Assembly (NCBI GenBank): GCA_963377175.1
Contig: CAUJNA010003244.1
Coordinates: forward strand, 62,001 to 126,000
Length of the DNA: 64,000 nucleotides
Source: Effrenium voratum
Taxonomy: Eukaryota > Sar > Dinophyceae > Suessiales > Symbiodiniaceae
Direction: 5' to 3'
Made by a program: the position numbers and the translations under genes. The notes beneath the pieces were generated by a model. It did not search any database and was not told where the DNA came from. It saw only the letters and a program-made list of their open reading frames with translations. Every line of letters starts with the position of its first letter. Within the stretch, counting starts at the first letter, position 1. Shown here piece after piece: positions 55,085 to 63,844 of the stretch.

Positions 55085-57163
55085 GCGTCCCTTAAGAGAC
55101 GGTGGAGTGGAGGAAAGCCCTCATTGGGACGGTTGGCCCCGTGGGCCCGACCGCTGTCCAAAGCAGCGGCGCTGGGGGCCAAGATCTGTGTCCTCACTTC
55201 GCCGTGGGGGGACAAGCTCCAGGAGTCGCTCTCGTTGGGGGATGGGTCACATCCCTTCCCGGAGGACCTGCTGGAGGACATCAGGGAGATTCTGGCGCCG
55301 GGGGCAGGCCGACCAGCGGACGGCCAACCCTTCTTCCTGGACATCTTGCACAGCGTGGCGCTGAACATTCAGGACCCCGACCACCAGTTTCCCCGGGACC
55401 TGGAGCAAGGGGTCCCACTGGGGGTCACGGACCCACCCCTGACCTCGCCGGGCATCTGGCCACTCAAGAAGGAGCTGAAAGGGGAGGAGCCGGAGTTCCA
55501 GGAACTCCCCCACCAACGGGCAGGGGCATACCCCTCGGCGGATCACTTCAGCGATCTCATCCGGGGCACATTTCTGGAGGAGGTCCCCATGGGCATGGTG
55601 GAGGGCCCCTTCAGTAAGGAGGAGGCAGCATCGCGATGTGGCTGCGACAGCGAGGACCTTTGTCCCGGCCCCCTAGCGGGCATCGACGAGGGGGACAAGA
55701 TCCGCACGATCTACGATGGCTCGGTGGGAGGGGCCAATGACACCATCAGGAACCAGACGGTGGAAAGGACGACGGCTCCGACGGTGCTGGATGGGGTTCA
55801 AGCTCTCCATTGGCTACATGCGGCAGCTGCGGAGGGACCCCCCTCTCAGGGTGCCTCTGGCCCCGAGGGGGGGACTGTCAAACCTCCACCTGGGGGCTGG
55901 CTATGGCCGGAGCCGGGCACCAGGTGGGTGCTGCTCAAGGCGGACGTCACCAAGGCCCACCGGAGAGTGAAGGTCCTCAGGAAGGACTGGCGGTTCCAGG
56001 TGGCCTCACTGGGGGAAGAATGGTGGGTGAACAAGGTAGGCACATATGGCATGGCCAGTGCCCAATCCTACTGGGGACGCCTGGCAGCCCTTCTGCTCAG
56101 GGTCCTCTACGCACTTTTCCCTCAAGTGGATTGGAACTTCGTCTTCGTCGACGACTTCCTGTGGCTGCTTCGAAGCGAGGGGGCAGTGAACTTGGCGGTG
56201 GCGCTGCTGGCCACACTCCTGGCATTGGGCACCCCACTTAGCTGGAAGAAGACGCACTTGGCGGAGGTTAACACATGGCTGGGCTTCGTGGTCCACCCGA
56301 ACATCCCGCAGGTTCTCATGGCAGCCAACAAACACATCCTGGTCATGGAGGTTTTGCAGACCATGGTGGAAGGGCAGGCGATGCACTCAAAGGACATCGA
56401 GAAGGCCCTGGGCCGCATCCAATGGGCAACGGCTGCATGTCCGCTGGCGAAGTCGATGCTCCAGCCACTTTGGGCCTGGAAGATGGCCACCACCACGGTG
56501 GGGAAACCCCCCAAGGTGGTCAGGATGCTGGCGTTCATGCTGCGGTTCCTCTTCAACACGCCTTTCGTCCAGTACTCCCCCTACTTGCCAAAGTCCTCTT
56601 GGTGGGGTTGCAGCGACGCTAGCGCCTCGGACGACGGACTGGCATTTGTGGGAGGTTGGTGCTCCAACACAGTGGAACCGGACAAGAAGGAGGTGTACTG
56701 GTTCCATGAGCAGATCCACGTGGAGGAGTACCCTTGGGCTTTCAAGAATGGGGATCCAAAGCGGAGGATTGCAGCTCTGGAGATGCTGGGCACGCTCTTC
56801 CTCTGTAACATGATCCTCACGCACCAAGGCCCTCTGTCCTCCCGGGTCCGACTCCCGGTGGGCAGTGACAATCAGGGCAACGTCATGGCGATGCTCAACC
56901 TTGGATCCAAGAAGCCCTACACGGCGGCGATCCTGATGGAGCTGGTCTTCCTGCTCCACACCCATGGCTGCTCGCTGGCGGCCAACCATGTGCCCCGTGA
57001 ATTCAATCAATGGGCTGATGAGCTGACGCACCCGGATTTCTCTGGGTTCGACCCTTTACAAAGGGTCCCCAAGCAGGAACTCTGTGAGGAGTTTGTTTTT
57101 CTCCCGCGTCTCCTGAATGGAGATGCATTTGATCTCAGCGTGGGCCCACCCATGCTCCCGTGA
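55085..57163 (+). CDS. Reverse transcriptase - RNase H of the retroelement
   Basis: The open frame begins at 54977, but coding sense starts about 55085. RT: KADVTKAHRRVKV carries the motif A Asp (about 55937), and FVDD (56144-56155, in NFVFVDDFLWLL) is the catalytic Y/F-x-D-D box. RNase H: GCSDASASDDG (first Asp), AALEMLGTLF (Glu), GSDNQGNVMAM (Asp) and NQWADELTH (last Asp), so the four-acid active site is complete. The DIRS-type order RT-RH without integrase fits the separate tyrosine recombinase. A dispersed GGTGCC-motif copy inserts GASGPEGG before motif A. Ends at TGA 57161-57163, 80 bp before B2. Confidence 0.9.
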   Translation, partial: ASLKRRWSGGKPSLGRLAPWARPLSKAAALGAKICVLTSPWGDKLQESLSLGDGSHPFPEDLLEDIREILAPGAGRPADGQPFFLDILHSVALNIQDPDHQFPRDLEQGVPLGVTDPPLTSPGIWPLKKELKGEEPEFQELPHQRAGAYPSADHFSDLIRGTFLEEVPMGMVEGPFSKEEAASRCGCDSEDLCPGPLAGIDEGDKIRTIYDGSVGGANDTIRNQTVERTTAPTVLDGVQALHWLHAAAAEGPPSQGASGPEGGTVKPPPGGWLWPEPGTRWVLLKADVTKAHRRVKVLRKDWRFQVASLGEEWWVNKVGTYGMASAQSYWGRLAALLLRVLYALFPQVDWNFVFVDDFLWLLRSEGAVNLAVALLATLLALGTPLSWKKTHLAEVNTWLGFVVHPNIPQVLMAANKHILVMEVLQTMVEGQAMHSKDIEKALGRIQWATAACPLAKSMLQPLWAWKMATTTVGKPPKVVRMLAFMLRFLFNTPFVQYSPYLPKSSWWGCSDASASDDGLAFVGGWCSNTVEPDKKEVYWFHEQIHVEEYPWAFKNGDPKRRIAALEMLGTLFLCNMILTHQGPLSSRVRLPVGSDNQGNVMAMLNLGSKKPYTAAILMELVFLLHTHGCSLAANHVPREFNQWADELTHPDFSGFDPLQRVPKQELCEEFVFLPRLLNGDAFDLSVGPPMLP

Positions 57164-57243
57164 CCGGAGCCGGTGGGTGACTCACTTCCCCTGGTGGCAG
57201 ACCCCCCTGTGGCCTGGGTGCCACTGGCCCCGGCTCAGGGGCG

Positions 57244-57425
57244 GGCGCTATCAGTCTGCACACCCGTTCTTCAGTTTTTGAGAATTGTGAGTTGGGTGGC
57301 CCATGAAACCCACCCAGCGTTGGTCATCTGACAGGGGAAGATGAGTCCCTGGCACCAACACACTGCTCGGATGAAAGAGTTATCGCGTGCTCGTGTGTGG
57401 TGCCGTTTGGTTAGCTTGCATACAC
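57244..57425 (+). repeat. Split direct repeat B2, right end of element
   Basis: Second B copy, ending GCATACAC, followed by flanking ATAATTGTC. Differs from B1 by three adjacent bases. A TAATT is found just outside (57427-57431) and also just outside A1 (45540-45544). Confidence 0.95.
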
Positions 57426-58156
57426 ATAATTGTCTCGTCTGATTCAGGGTAGCCCGCCCCGAAGGACCCGAACCCAGTAGCTCATTCCCGTGGCGCATGT
57501 GATGGTCAAAGCTGTGATGAAAGAGGCTCCCCCACCGCTCTTTTAGCACTCTCTTGGCACTTTCCAAGGAATCACAAGGGAACTGTTGGGCTCCAACCAC
57601 AGAATGTCTTCCGTGGGATGTCACGCAGGAGGGCGATGAGGCCGGGCTCAAAGCAGCTTGCGCAGGAGAGTCTTTTGGAACGATCCGCGTCGATCCAAGA
57701 GACCCCCCGATTTTTTGGAAGCATCCGATGGGTATGTGTTCAAATTGGTGGACCCCAAAACGGTGGGTTTCCCTTTGGCTTCCCTTTTGCAAAGCAACCC
57801 CAGCGACGTTCCAACTGCTGCAATGGCCAATTTTAGTGGACAACGGAATAGACTTCATTTAGATGCAACCATATAGATATTTGGAGACGCGCACGCACAC
57901 ACACACACAAGAAGCAATATTCACACACACACACATACTCATTTTCTCACCAACGTGATATTAAAAATAGGGGGACCCCCAAAAATGGTGGCTCTGTTTG
58001 GCCTCCTTTAAAACCAAGGTGCAAACGAGTGCCCCCAAATGTTCAAGACCTTCCCAACTCAGGTCATCTTTGGCCTCATGTTGCCCTAACCTTATCAAAT
58101 GTCGATCCGGGTCGGATCGTAAGTTAGTAAGGGTGTACCACGCGCCCTTTCCTTAG
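57426..58156. other. Remainder of the aminotransferase intron
   Basis: Contains CA-rich microsatellite sequence at 57891-57936 and an introner-like copy at 57953-58040. The 195-codon minus frame at 57271-57858 runs into the B2 repeat and is not accepted. Confidence 0.5.
57953..58040 (+). repeat. Introner-like interspersed repeat copy
   Basis: Shares, in order, AATAGGGGGACCCCCAAAAA, a TGGTGG/TTTGGCCTCC block, TTTAAAACCAAGGTGCAAAC and GAGTGCCCC with the copy at 58189-58281. No flanking duplication is visible for this one. Confidence 0.75.
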
Positions 58157-58178
58157 CCGCCCTCGAAAGCACGGCCAG
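58157..58178 (+). CDS. Possible aminotransferase micro-exon
   Basis: 22 nt between CCTTAG and CCAG|GTGATC. In phase with 45038 (the GG + C split Gly codon) it adds RPRKHGQ before VIYPDPGF. The family usually has only two or three residues here, so it may be a small local insertion, or the upstream exon may join differently. It depends on the 58171/58282 duplication being used as splice sites. Confidence 0.4.
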
Positions 58179-58299
58179 GTGATCTATCAGACTATGAAAC
58201 AAATAAGGGGGAACCCCAAAAATGCTATGTTCCTTTTTCCGTCCCCCTTGAAACCTAGGTGCAGACGGGTGCCTCAAAACGACGGCCAGGTGATCTATC
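58171..58299 (+). mobile_element. Introner-like insertion with 18-bp target duplication
   Basis: ACGGCCAGGTGATCTATC occurs at 58171-58188 and again at 58282-58299. Between them lies a 93-bp member of the interspersed family (58189-58281). The first copy provides CCAG|GTGATC as donor and the second CCAG|GTG as acceptor, so removal of 58179-58289 (111 nt, GT…AG) restores the pre-insertion sequence exactly. The 111 nt also contain no stop in frame, so an unspliced message would add 37 residues. Confidence 0.8.
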
Positions 58300-58400
58300 C
58301 GGATCCGGGGTTCCCCGCCTACGAGACGCTGATCGAGTGGTCCGGTGCAACGCCGGTGCCCTTGCGCCTGGAAGAGGGCACCGGCTTTCGCTTCCGGCAC
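58290..58400 (+). CDS. Aminotransferase exon: YPDPGFPAYE motif
   Basis: Reads VIYPDPGFPAYETLIEWSGA then TPVPLRLEEGTGFRF, the canonical segment after the GGKPVIF loop (x-[VI]-x-x-P-D-P-G-F-P-x-Y, then G-A-x-P-V-P). The aromatic Tyr/Phe here stacks near the PLP ring in the family. The 3' boundary is near CGCTTCCGG; the GC-rich text beyond reads in more than one frame. Confidence 0.85.
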
Positions 58401-58404
58401 GCGC

Positions 58405-59130
58405 CTCGAAGGAAGGCGAGCTGGCGGGGTTGCGTGGGTCCCACCGTGCGCCATGGCGGTTTTTTTTGGGAGCCTGGGAGATTGGGAGATTCGGGGGGGA
58501 GGGGGGTGTCATGGTGGCCTTGTTTTTTGGGGAGCTTGGGAGATTGGGTGGGTGGGTGGGTGTGCCATGGCGGACTCATAGCGAAGGGTTCAGGGGTGGG
58601 AATGTTGGTTTGAACAGTGGTGGTGTTGACATGTTTGAAGGGGTTGAAAGGGCCAACGCTCCGACTGAATAGCGTGCAACAGGTCTGTGGGGATGCGGGG
58701 TTGGGTTGGTTCCCGCTGTGATACCGTTCGGGAACCTTCCATTTGTATCACAGAAGTGGTTGCAATTCCCACGTTGTTCAAAGCCATGTATTTGCCCAAG
58801 AAGGGCCTGTGTTGTTAACCCAAACCAATCGTTTTCGGACCTCCATTGTTACCTTTTGGCTTTGTGGTAAAGCAGGTTGGGTGTTGAAATACTGGGGCCA
58901 TTCGAGTTGGTGGTTCCACAGGTTTTGATTAGATTATAATCAAGCATGAACCTTTATAATAGTGTTAGTAGAACCCGCAGCCACGTGAAGCCCTGGTTTG
59001 GTGACTCTGACGTGCATTTTCGGGCATCCATTTGGCCATGTAAGCCGTTCCTTTGGCCATTCGAGGCTGTTGAAAGCTGTTGATTTGGCCCTCTCAAGCC
59101 ATTCAATAAAACCACATGAAAATCCCAGCT
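58405..59130. other. Intron sequence
   Basis: G-rich start (GGGAGATT repeats, 58460-58560), then ordinary intron text. No exon. Confidence 0.5.
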
Positions 59131-59134
59131 GAAA

Positions 59135-59215
59135 GGCTGCTTTGCCAAGGACGAGCTGCGACGCCTGGCCTCCCCGCGTCGGGTGGCCAAGGCGCCCAAG
59201 CACTTGGGCGCCCGG
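59135..59215 (+). CDS. Aminotransferase exon: D-E-L-R-x-L-x-S-P-R
   Basis: After GAAAG the frame reads GCFAKDELRRLASPRRVAKA, matching the family's x-x-D-x-x-x-L-x-x-x-I-T-P-[RK] segment that leads to the NPTGG strand. The 3' end is uncertain, near 59190-59215. Confidence 0.65.
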
Positions 59216-59772
59216 GTTTGTTCCGTATAGGTGGGACCCAGGAAAATGGTGGTTTTTCTCCTGGGTTTCCCTGAAAGAGCCACCCCCAAAAGGGTACGCC
59301 ACGCTCAGAAAAGTGCACACCCAAACACTATATTGTAGACCAAATATGACACAGACTCAGACGATCTCCTCAGATGGGCCAAGTTTTTATGAGTGGCCAA
59401 GGGAACCCCATTTCAGTGATAGTCGTTGCGAATGGATTCGATTCCAGAAAGCGGGCAGCCGATTTTTTTCATGGACGGATTTCTGGATCTGAGGTTTCGT
59501 TGAGCCCTTGATATTGGTGGTCAAAAGTACGGCCCCCTTTAGGACAAGGGTGACTTTTTGTGTCCAAGGAGCCTATGGTTCGCCCACCCATACAGCTGTG
59601 ACATTTTAATAGGGACCCGCTTGAAAAGTCGCTGGGCATGAAACCCCACAAAAAAATGTCCACCAGAGGGTCCCTAACTACAAAAATATGCCCCACATAG
59701 CGGAAATTGTCCACAAAATTATACCACATGGGGGAAACATGGTTGTTCTCAGAAGATCTGGGAAATGCCAAA
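59216..59772. other. Intron with introner-like copy
   Basis: An interspersed-repeat copy at about 59218-59310 (GGTGGGACCCAGGAAAATGG, GGTTTTTCTCC) directly follows the exon. Rest unremarkable. Confidence 0.5.
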
Positions 59773-59853
59773 GTTCGCGGCGCCCGTCGGCCTGCGAGGC
59801 ACGAAGCTGATCATCCTATGCTCGCCTGGGAACCCGACCGGTGGGGTGCCGGG
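59773..59853 (+). CDS. Aminotransferase exon: NPTGG motif
   Basis: Reads FAAPVGLRGTKLIILCSPGN then PTGGVPG. N-P-T-G is the family signature whose Asn hydrogen-bonds the PLP O3'. A TGA follows soon (59859), so the donor must precede it. The acceptor is AAAG just upstream of TTCGCG. Confidence 0.85.
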
Positions 59854-59859
59854 CTCTTG

Positions 59860-60109
59860 AGATGACGGTGTGGGTTCGGGGAGTCCCTCAAAGGGGTTTT
59901 TCGGTGAGCGGCTCTTCAAGAAAAATCAGCCAAAAGGCTTCATCCCCACAAAGGAAGCCATGCTGGAACATGCAGGAACGCTTCGCGATTTGGTATTGGC
60001 TTCGGGTGTGGGGGGTGGTTGAAGACGACCAGACCACAGAGGTCGACAATTGAGGGAGCTGTTTCCCTCGGTTCCGGCGTCCGATGCTTGCGCGCGGGGT
60101 CTTTGTGAG
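59860..60109. other. Intron sequence
   Basis: Short intron between the NPTGG exon and the SDEIYS exon. Confidence 0.5.
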
Positions 60110-60195
60110 GTGCTGACATCGGAGGACTTGGACTGCGCGGCGGAGGTGGCGAGATCCTGCGACAGCTGGGTGCTGAGCGACGAGATCTACTCGAG
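60110..60195 (+). CDS. Aminotransferase exon: SDEIYS motif
   Basis: After GTGAG the frame reads VLTSEDLDCAAEVARSCDSW then VLSDEIYSR. D-E-I-Y is the family signature: the Asp binds the pyridine nitrogen and the Tyr the O3' of PLP. The exon ends TCGAG before GCGCTGG, a GC donor, and continues in frame at 60739 as SRLTFDGKHDS. This GC-AG intron is one of the best-supported non-GT introns in the window. Confidence 0.9.
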
Positions 60196-60199
60196 GCGC

Positions 60200-60738
60200 T
60201 GGATTCCGCGTCTCCGTGCGCGTTGCGGCCCGTTTCGGCAGCTGCCTGGGTCAGACTGGGTGGAGCTTGTTGGCTAAATGGGGAGGTACGCAACCAAATT
60301 AAAGGGCCCTTGCTTCTTGATGTGGGTTGCAAGAGGTCCCAACCAGTGTCAAGTCCTAGTGACCCTGGATTGACAACTACATGGCTGATTTTGATTGGGG
60401 CCGCCACTTTAGAGGATCTTTTTTTGGGAAGCAGTTTGGAGCTTAACGTGTTGCACGGCTGGGACCCAATAGTGGAACAGGGGCGTCTATCAAACCCTAC
60501 GCTGGATGCCCCTGTCATATCCCAAGCAAAGCAACCACACTCAATGACAACGGCATGTCAAATTACGGAACAATCGGGGTTTTCTTGGTTTGCTACTTGC
60601 AACATGTCGAGCAAGGATTCGGAGACGAAGCGAGCAGTTCCTCAATCCACCGCAGTGAGCCCAAACCCCTCGAGCATATTGTGCCGTTATTCCTGAGTGT
60701 CAGTCAATGGGTTTACTTTGACTCCTCCCCTGTTGCAG
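60200..60738. other. GC-AG intron
   Basis: Intron of 543 nt starting GCGCTGG and ending TTGCAG. No other feature. Confidence 0.7.
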
Positions 60739-60781
60739 GCTCACCTTCGATGGCAAACACGACAGCGTCTTGTTACGCGAG
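60739..60781 (+). CDS. Aminotransferase exon: LTFDGKHDS
   Basis: Reads (R)LTFDGKHDSVLLRE, equivalent to the family's L-x-Y-D-G-x-x-H-x-S segment. Ends CGCGAG before GCGCGG, again a GC donor. Joining to 61596 gives RE-GMAERSVLLDG, with the length expected for the family. Confidence 0.75.
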
Positions 60782-60784
60782 GCG

Positions 60785-61595
60785 CGGCGCTCGTTGGTGC
60801 TGCCCAAGCTGGAAGGGTTTCCACGACCAAGCAAATGCTGGGACCCCCCAGGGAAAATGTACGCCAGGCTGAAAGTAGACGCGCAATTCCTTGCAGATGT
60901 GGATAAAGGGGATAACTCAAGCAGAATAAGAGAATTGTGCCAGCTAGTTTGACCAACGTAAGATTCCCCGGTATGCGGTGGTCAAGGGCCCCCCAAAAGG
61001 GCCTCTGAAAGGCCTCGAGGCCTCTTTTGATTGTTGATCAATGATTTGACTTTTAAAGAGATCTTCAAGAGATTGCCACAAGTCCCTTCGGACAGCCTAA
61101 AGCGCGTCGTGCCGAGTGCCCCAAACAGGTTCCCCCTTTTGAGGGTGGGTGTTTGAAAAGGGACAAACAACATGCCCAAAGGAACGTATGTGACACCAAC
61201 ATCAAGACGAACCACATGACACCCAATGACACCAGACCATTTAAGAGCAGGTCTCATTGTGAGGGCACTGTACCCTTTTTGGGCTTACGGTTAAAAGCGG
61301 GACGAAGGAAAACAGCCAGCTCAGTTTTTGGTGCTATGGTGGAATGCCCTCCATTCGCACGTAGGGAACATGGGAGACCCTGCTGCAGTTTAGCAGTGTT
61401 TTGTGGTTCTGGTTGATCGACTTGCGATACTGGGGAATCAACCGCAGGTGCAAACCTAGGTCCTCCACACCCAAGTTATTTTCTTTTTTAACACACAAAT
61501 CCTGAGAGCCTTCTTGGAGAGGGAGAACCCTTCCGGGGGGGGGGGGTAGGGAGCATCATTTTGGCCTAAAACCGTCCTCTTTTTGCTTTCGCCAG
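60785..61595. other. GC-AG intron
   Basis: Intron between the LTFDG and SKAF exons. A poly-G run lies near 61535. Confidence 0.6.
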
Positions 61596-61643
61596 GGCAT
61601 GGCGGAGCGGAGCGTGCTTCTGGACGGGTGCAGCAAGGCCTTT
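61596..61643 (+). CDS. Aminotransferase exon: catalytic lysine (DGCSKAF)
   Basis: Exactly 16 codons between GCCAG and a GT donor (TTT|GTGGGA): GMAERSVLLDGCSKAF. The Lys of S-K-x-F/W is the residue that forms the Schiff base with PLP in class I aminotransferases, so the gene appears catalytically competent here. Confidence 0.9.
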
Positions 61644-61649
61644 GTGGGA

Positions 61650-62381
61650 TCCTCAAATGGGCCCAGAGCTGCGGGGCGGCAGCCGAAGGGCTTCGGCGTC
61701 AGCGGCTTCAGGGGTGTTTCATGCAGATAGACATGCAACAAGAGAAAAACTCCCAAGTTTGGACGGATTTGTTTTGTGGGGGGGGATCCCATGTTGGGGC
61801 TGTGTCAACATAGGATCCTAACCCCCCGGTTTCCTCACCAAGAGACCCTCAGGCAGTATTGAGGCCGGATTTGGAGGAACCGCCGAACGCCTTTCTGTGG
61901 GATTCAACATAAAACGACCCCGAGGCGCAATTTTCCATATTGCACCAAGGGGTATCGTCGGAACAGGGTTGTTGAATATAGGGTTTCCCTTGTGGGGGGA
62001 AACCCGACCTTGGTGCAACTCGCACAACTCTCGGATCTTTGAGGGGTCCCTGTAAACCTTGCAGAATCTTGCAGATACTCGCCCACTGGGCGGCCTGTCC
62101 CCTCATCGGTCCCATGCTGGGGGCTTACTTATCATCGGGTTGCAAGGATGCCCATTTCCCAGGATGCCTTAGTTGAGGTGCTGTCTCCAAAAAGCAGTGG
62201 TTTCACTTTTGGCTTCCCTTTCAAATGAATCCAACTGGGTAGTTGCCCTTCCACAGCCACGGCTGAGCCTATTCTGTTGGAGAGTCTTGGAAGCAACACA
62301 GGTTCGGCATCAAAGTGGCCCAGAGCCCACCCAGACTGGTAGCATACCATCTGCCGGCATCCGAGAACTGGCGGAGCCCAG
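61650..62381. other. Intron with introner-like copy
   Basis: GT-AG intron. Interspersed-repeat fragment at about 62190-62260 (AAAAAGCAGTGGTTTCAC, TTTTGGCTTCCCTTTCAAA). Confidence 0.6.
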
Positions 62382-62455
62382 GCCATGACTGGCTGGCGCC
62401 TGGGTTTCGGCCTCTTCCCCGCAGAGCTGGTGGAGCCTGCGAGGCGGTTCGTGCG
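62382..62455 (+). CDS. Aminotransferase exon: TGWRLGF motif
   Basis: After GCCCAG the frame reads AMTGWRLGFGLFPAELVEPA then RRFV. Spliced to 61643 it gives SKAF-AMTGWRLGF, the exact family order; the Arg of GWRxG contacts the PLP phosphate. The donor is probably the GT within TTC|GTGCGT or CGC|GTT-like text just after. Confidence 0.9.
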
Positions 62456-62459
62456 TTAC

Positions 62460-63774
62460 GGGTTGGGAAGCTTTGACCGCGTGAGAGGCTATGCTGGTGG
62501 TTCATCAGCATCCATACAGTATGTGGGGACTCTGTCAAGATTCGGGCGGTTCTCTTTTCGGACAGGGGGCTATTTTTGCTTAAGGGGGGGTGGGGGTGGA
62601 TGGTTTTGGAGCAGGTTGGGCTTTTCCAAATAGGGTATCCTTAAAGCGAGGCACACCCCAATAATTTTGGGCTTGGGAGGTGGGTTGGGCCTTTCTAGCC
62701 CAAACAAGGGAGGGAGTTGGGGGCCCCAGCCCCATTTCAGGTCTTGGACAAGTGCTCCAATCGATTCTTTGTGGGGTCGGAATCAACAAGTCCCACCCTG
62801 CTTAGGGACGCCAATGCCAAGATTGGGTGTTTCCCCCAGTGATGTTTCCTTTTGGGCTCCTTTTTTTTAGCCCTCCAAACTTGTTTTGCTAACCCTTCGT
62901 CCTTTTTCTAACTTCCATTTTTCAAGCCCTCCAAAGGCTACAACAGTCCCGTGGAGTAAAACAAAGCAGACCCTTTGGAGGATATGTTTGCCGTGAACAA
63001 CACTCGACCCCTCGATGTTCTCGGAGGAACCTGGCCATCAATAGCTGGACCTGCCCGGGCCTTGGAAACCAGCCTGAGCTTCAGCCTGCCAGGACCGCGC
63101 GGGCCAAAGGGTAGGTGCACCACCCAGTTTGGTCTATTTTAGTGGGGATTGGGATGTTCACTGGGGGTACGGGATTTCGACCCATGGCCATGCATGGTCC
63201 GATCTTCAACGAGCCCTTCCACATCTCTTGCGTTGTGATTCCATTATCTCCTGACTCTTGTCCAAATCACATCAGCCAAGTTGTAATGATGTTAACGGGA
63301 CGGTGCATGCAAGAAGTCTTGCAAGTAAGAGAACAAGGGGTGGTTGGTTTACCTGCAATATCTAGGGCATCCACTGGATGTGAAAAAGTTCCTGGAGATG
63401 TTCATCACTTGGCCACTTCTTGGGCCAATCTATGTTGATCTTTCACAACCTTTTGTTTGGAGCTCCACTTTTCCTCCCAAGCAGGGGTCAAACAAACGAA
63501 TGATTCGGCTTTTCCACGACCACATTTTCAGAAGGACATGTTTTTTTTGTTTTCCATGGCTCGATTTTCCCATCGTTCCGCCTGAAGGAATAAAACCCCA
63601 AGCTCCCCTTTCATGGCACCTGCCGGATCCCAAGGAGATCATCTTCCACCCTGCAAGCGCCTTCTGGGGTAACATGCTCGGCTGCTCCAAGGTATAAAGA
63701 AATCGCTTCAATAAACAGAAAACCCCATCTCAGAAACCTTTCTGACCCCGTAGCGTCCTCTGATACTTTCGGAG
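62460..63774. other. Intron-like sequence
   Basis: No family exon is expected between TGWRLGF and VPPFV, and none was recognised. A weak coding-like stretch at 63600-63695 precedes a GT (TCCAAG|GTATAA) but has no family match. Confidence 0.45.
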
Positions 63775-63840
63775 CGTTCCCATGGAGGCGTGCCGCCCTT
63801 CGTGGCCGCCGCGGCCGTGACGGCGCTGCAGTCCCCGGAG
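63775..63840 (+). CDS. Aminotransferase exon: VPPFV motif, gene continues off the edge
   Basis: Reads RSHGGVPPFVAAAAVTALQS then PE, with donor GAG|GTTTGG. Corresponds to the family's N-S-x-S-C-V-P-P-F-x-Q-x-A segment. The C-terminal domain with the substrate-binding Arg lies beyond the window. Confidence 0.8.
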
Positions 63841-63844
63841 GTTT

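Larger units (their letters stand above)
45957..57233 (+). repeat. Dispersed 17-bp motif GGTGCCNCTGGCCCCGG, 11 copies
   Basis: Copies start at 45957, 46596, 47499, 48449, 49171, 50588, 51783, 53512, 53661, 55850 and 57217, all in + orientation. Where they fall in coding sequence they are mostly read as GA[ASTPI]GPG/V/E; four (49171, 51783, 57217 and probably 53512) lie in spacers, tails or frame junctions. The variable sixth-seventh bases change only one residue. GCCACTGGC in the centre is a near-palindrome. I saw no copy outside the element. Confidence 0.85.
45546..57425 (+). mobile_element. Tyrosine-recombinase retroelement, split direct repeats
   Basis: An 11,880-bp element of the DIRS order. 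Layout: A1 (45546-45668), gag-like, tyrosine recombinase, acidic ORF, B1 (51904-52085), A2 (52086-52208, no spacer), gag-like, methyltransferase-like, RT-RNase H, B2 (57244-57425). A and B are the split direct repeats known from PAT/Kangaroo/Ngaro-type elements, in which the B1A2 junction bridges the ends of a circular intermediate. Unusually, B1A2 lies in the middle, between the recombinase module and the RT module. There is no target duplication of the LTR type; a TAATT occurs just outside both ends. Several single-base frameshifts are present in the gag regions, while the repeat ends are nearly identical, which implies recent insertion. Alternative: two tandem, separately mobile units. Confidence 0.85.

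Noticed and set aside
45546..57425. LTR retrotransposon of copia or gypsy type
   Set aside because: No long terminal direct repeats in LTR arrangement, no DDE integrase or obvious aspartic protease; a tyrosine recombinase with split repeats is present instead.
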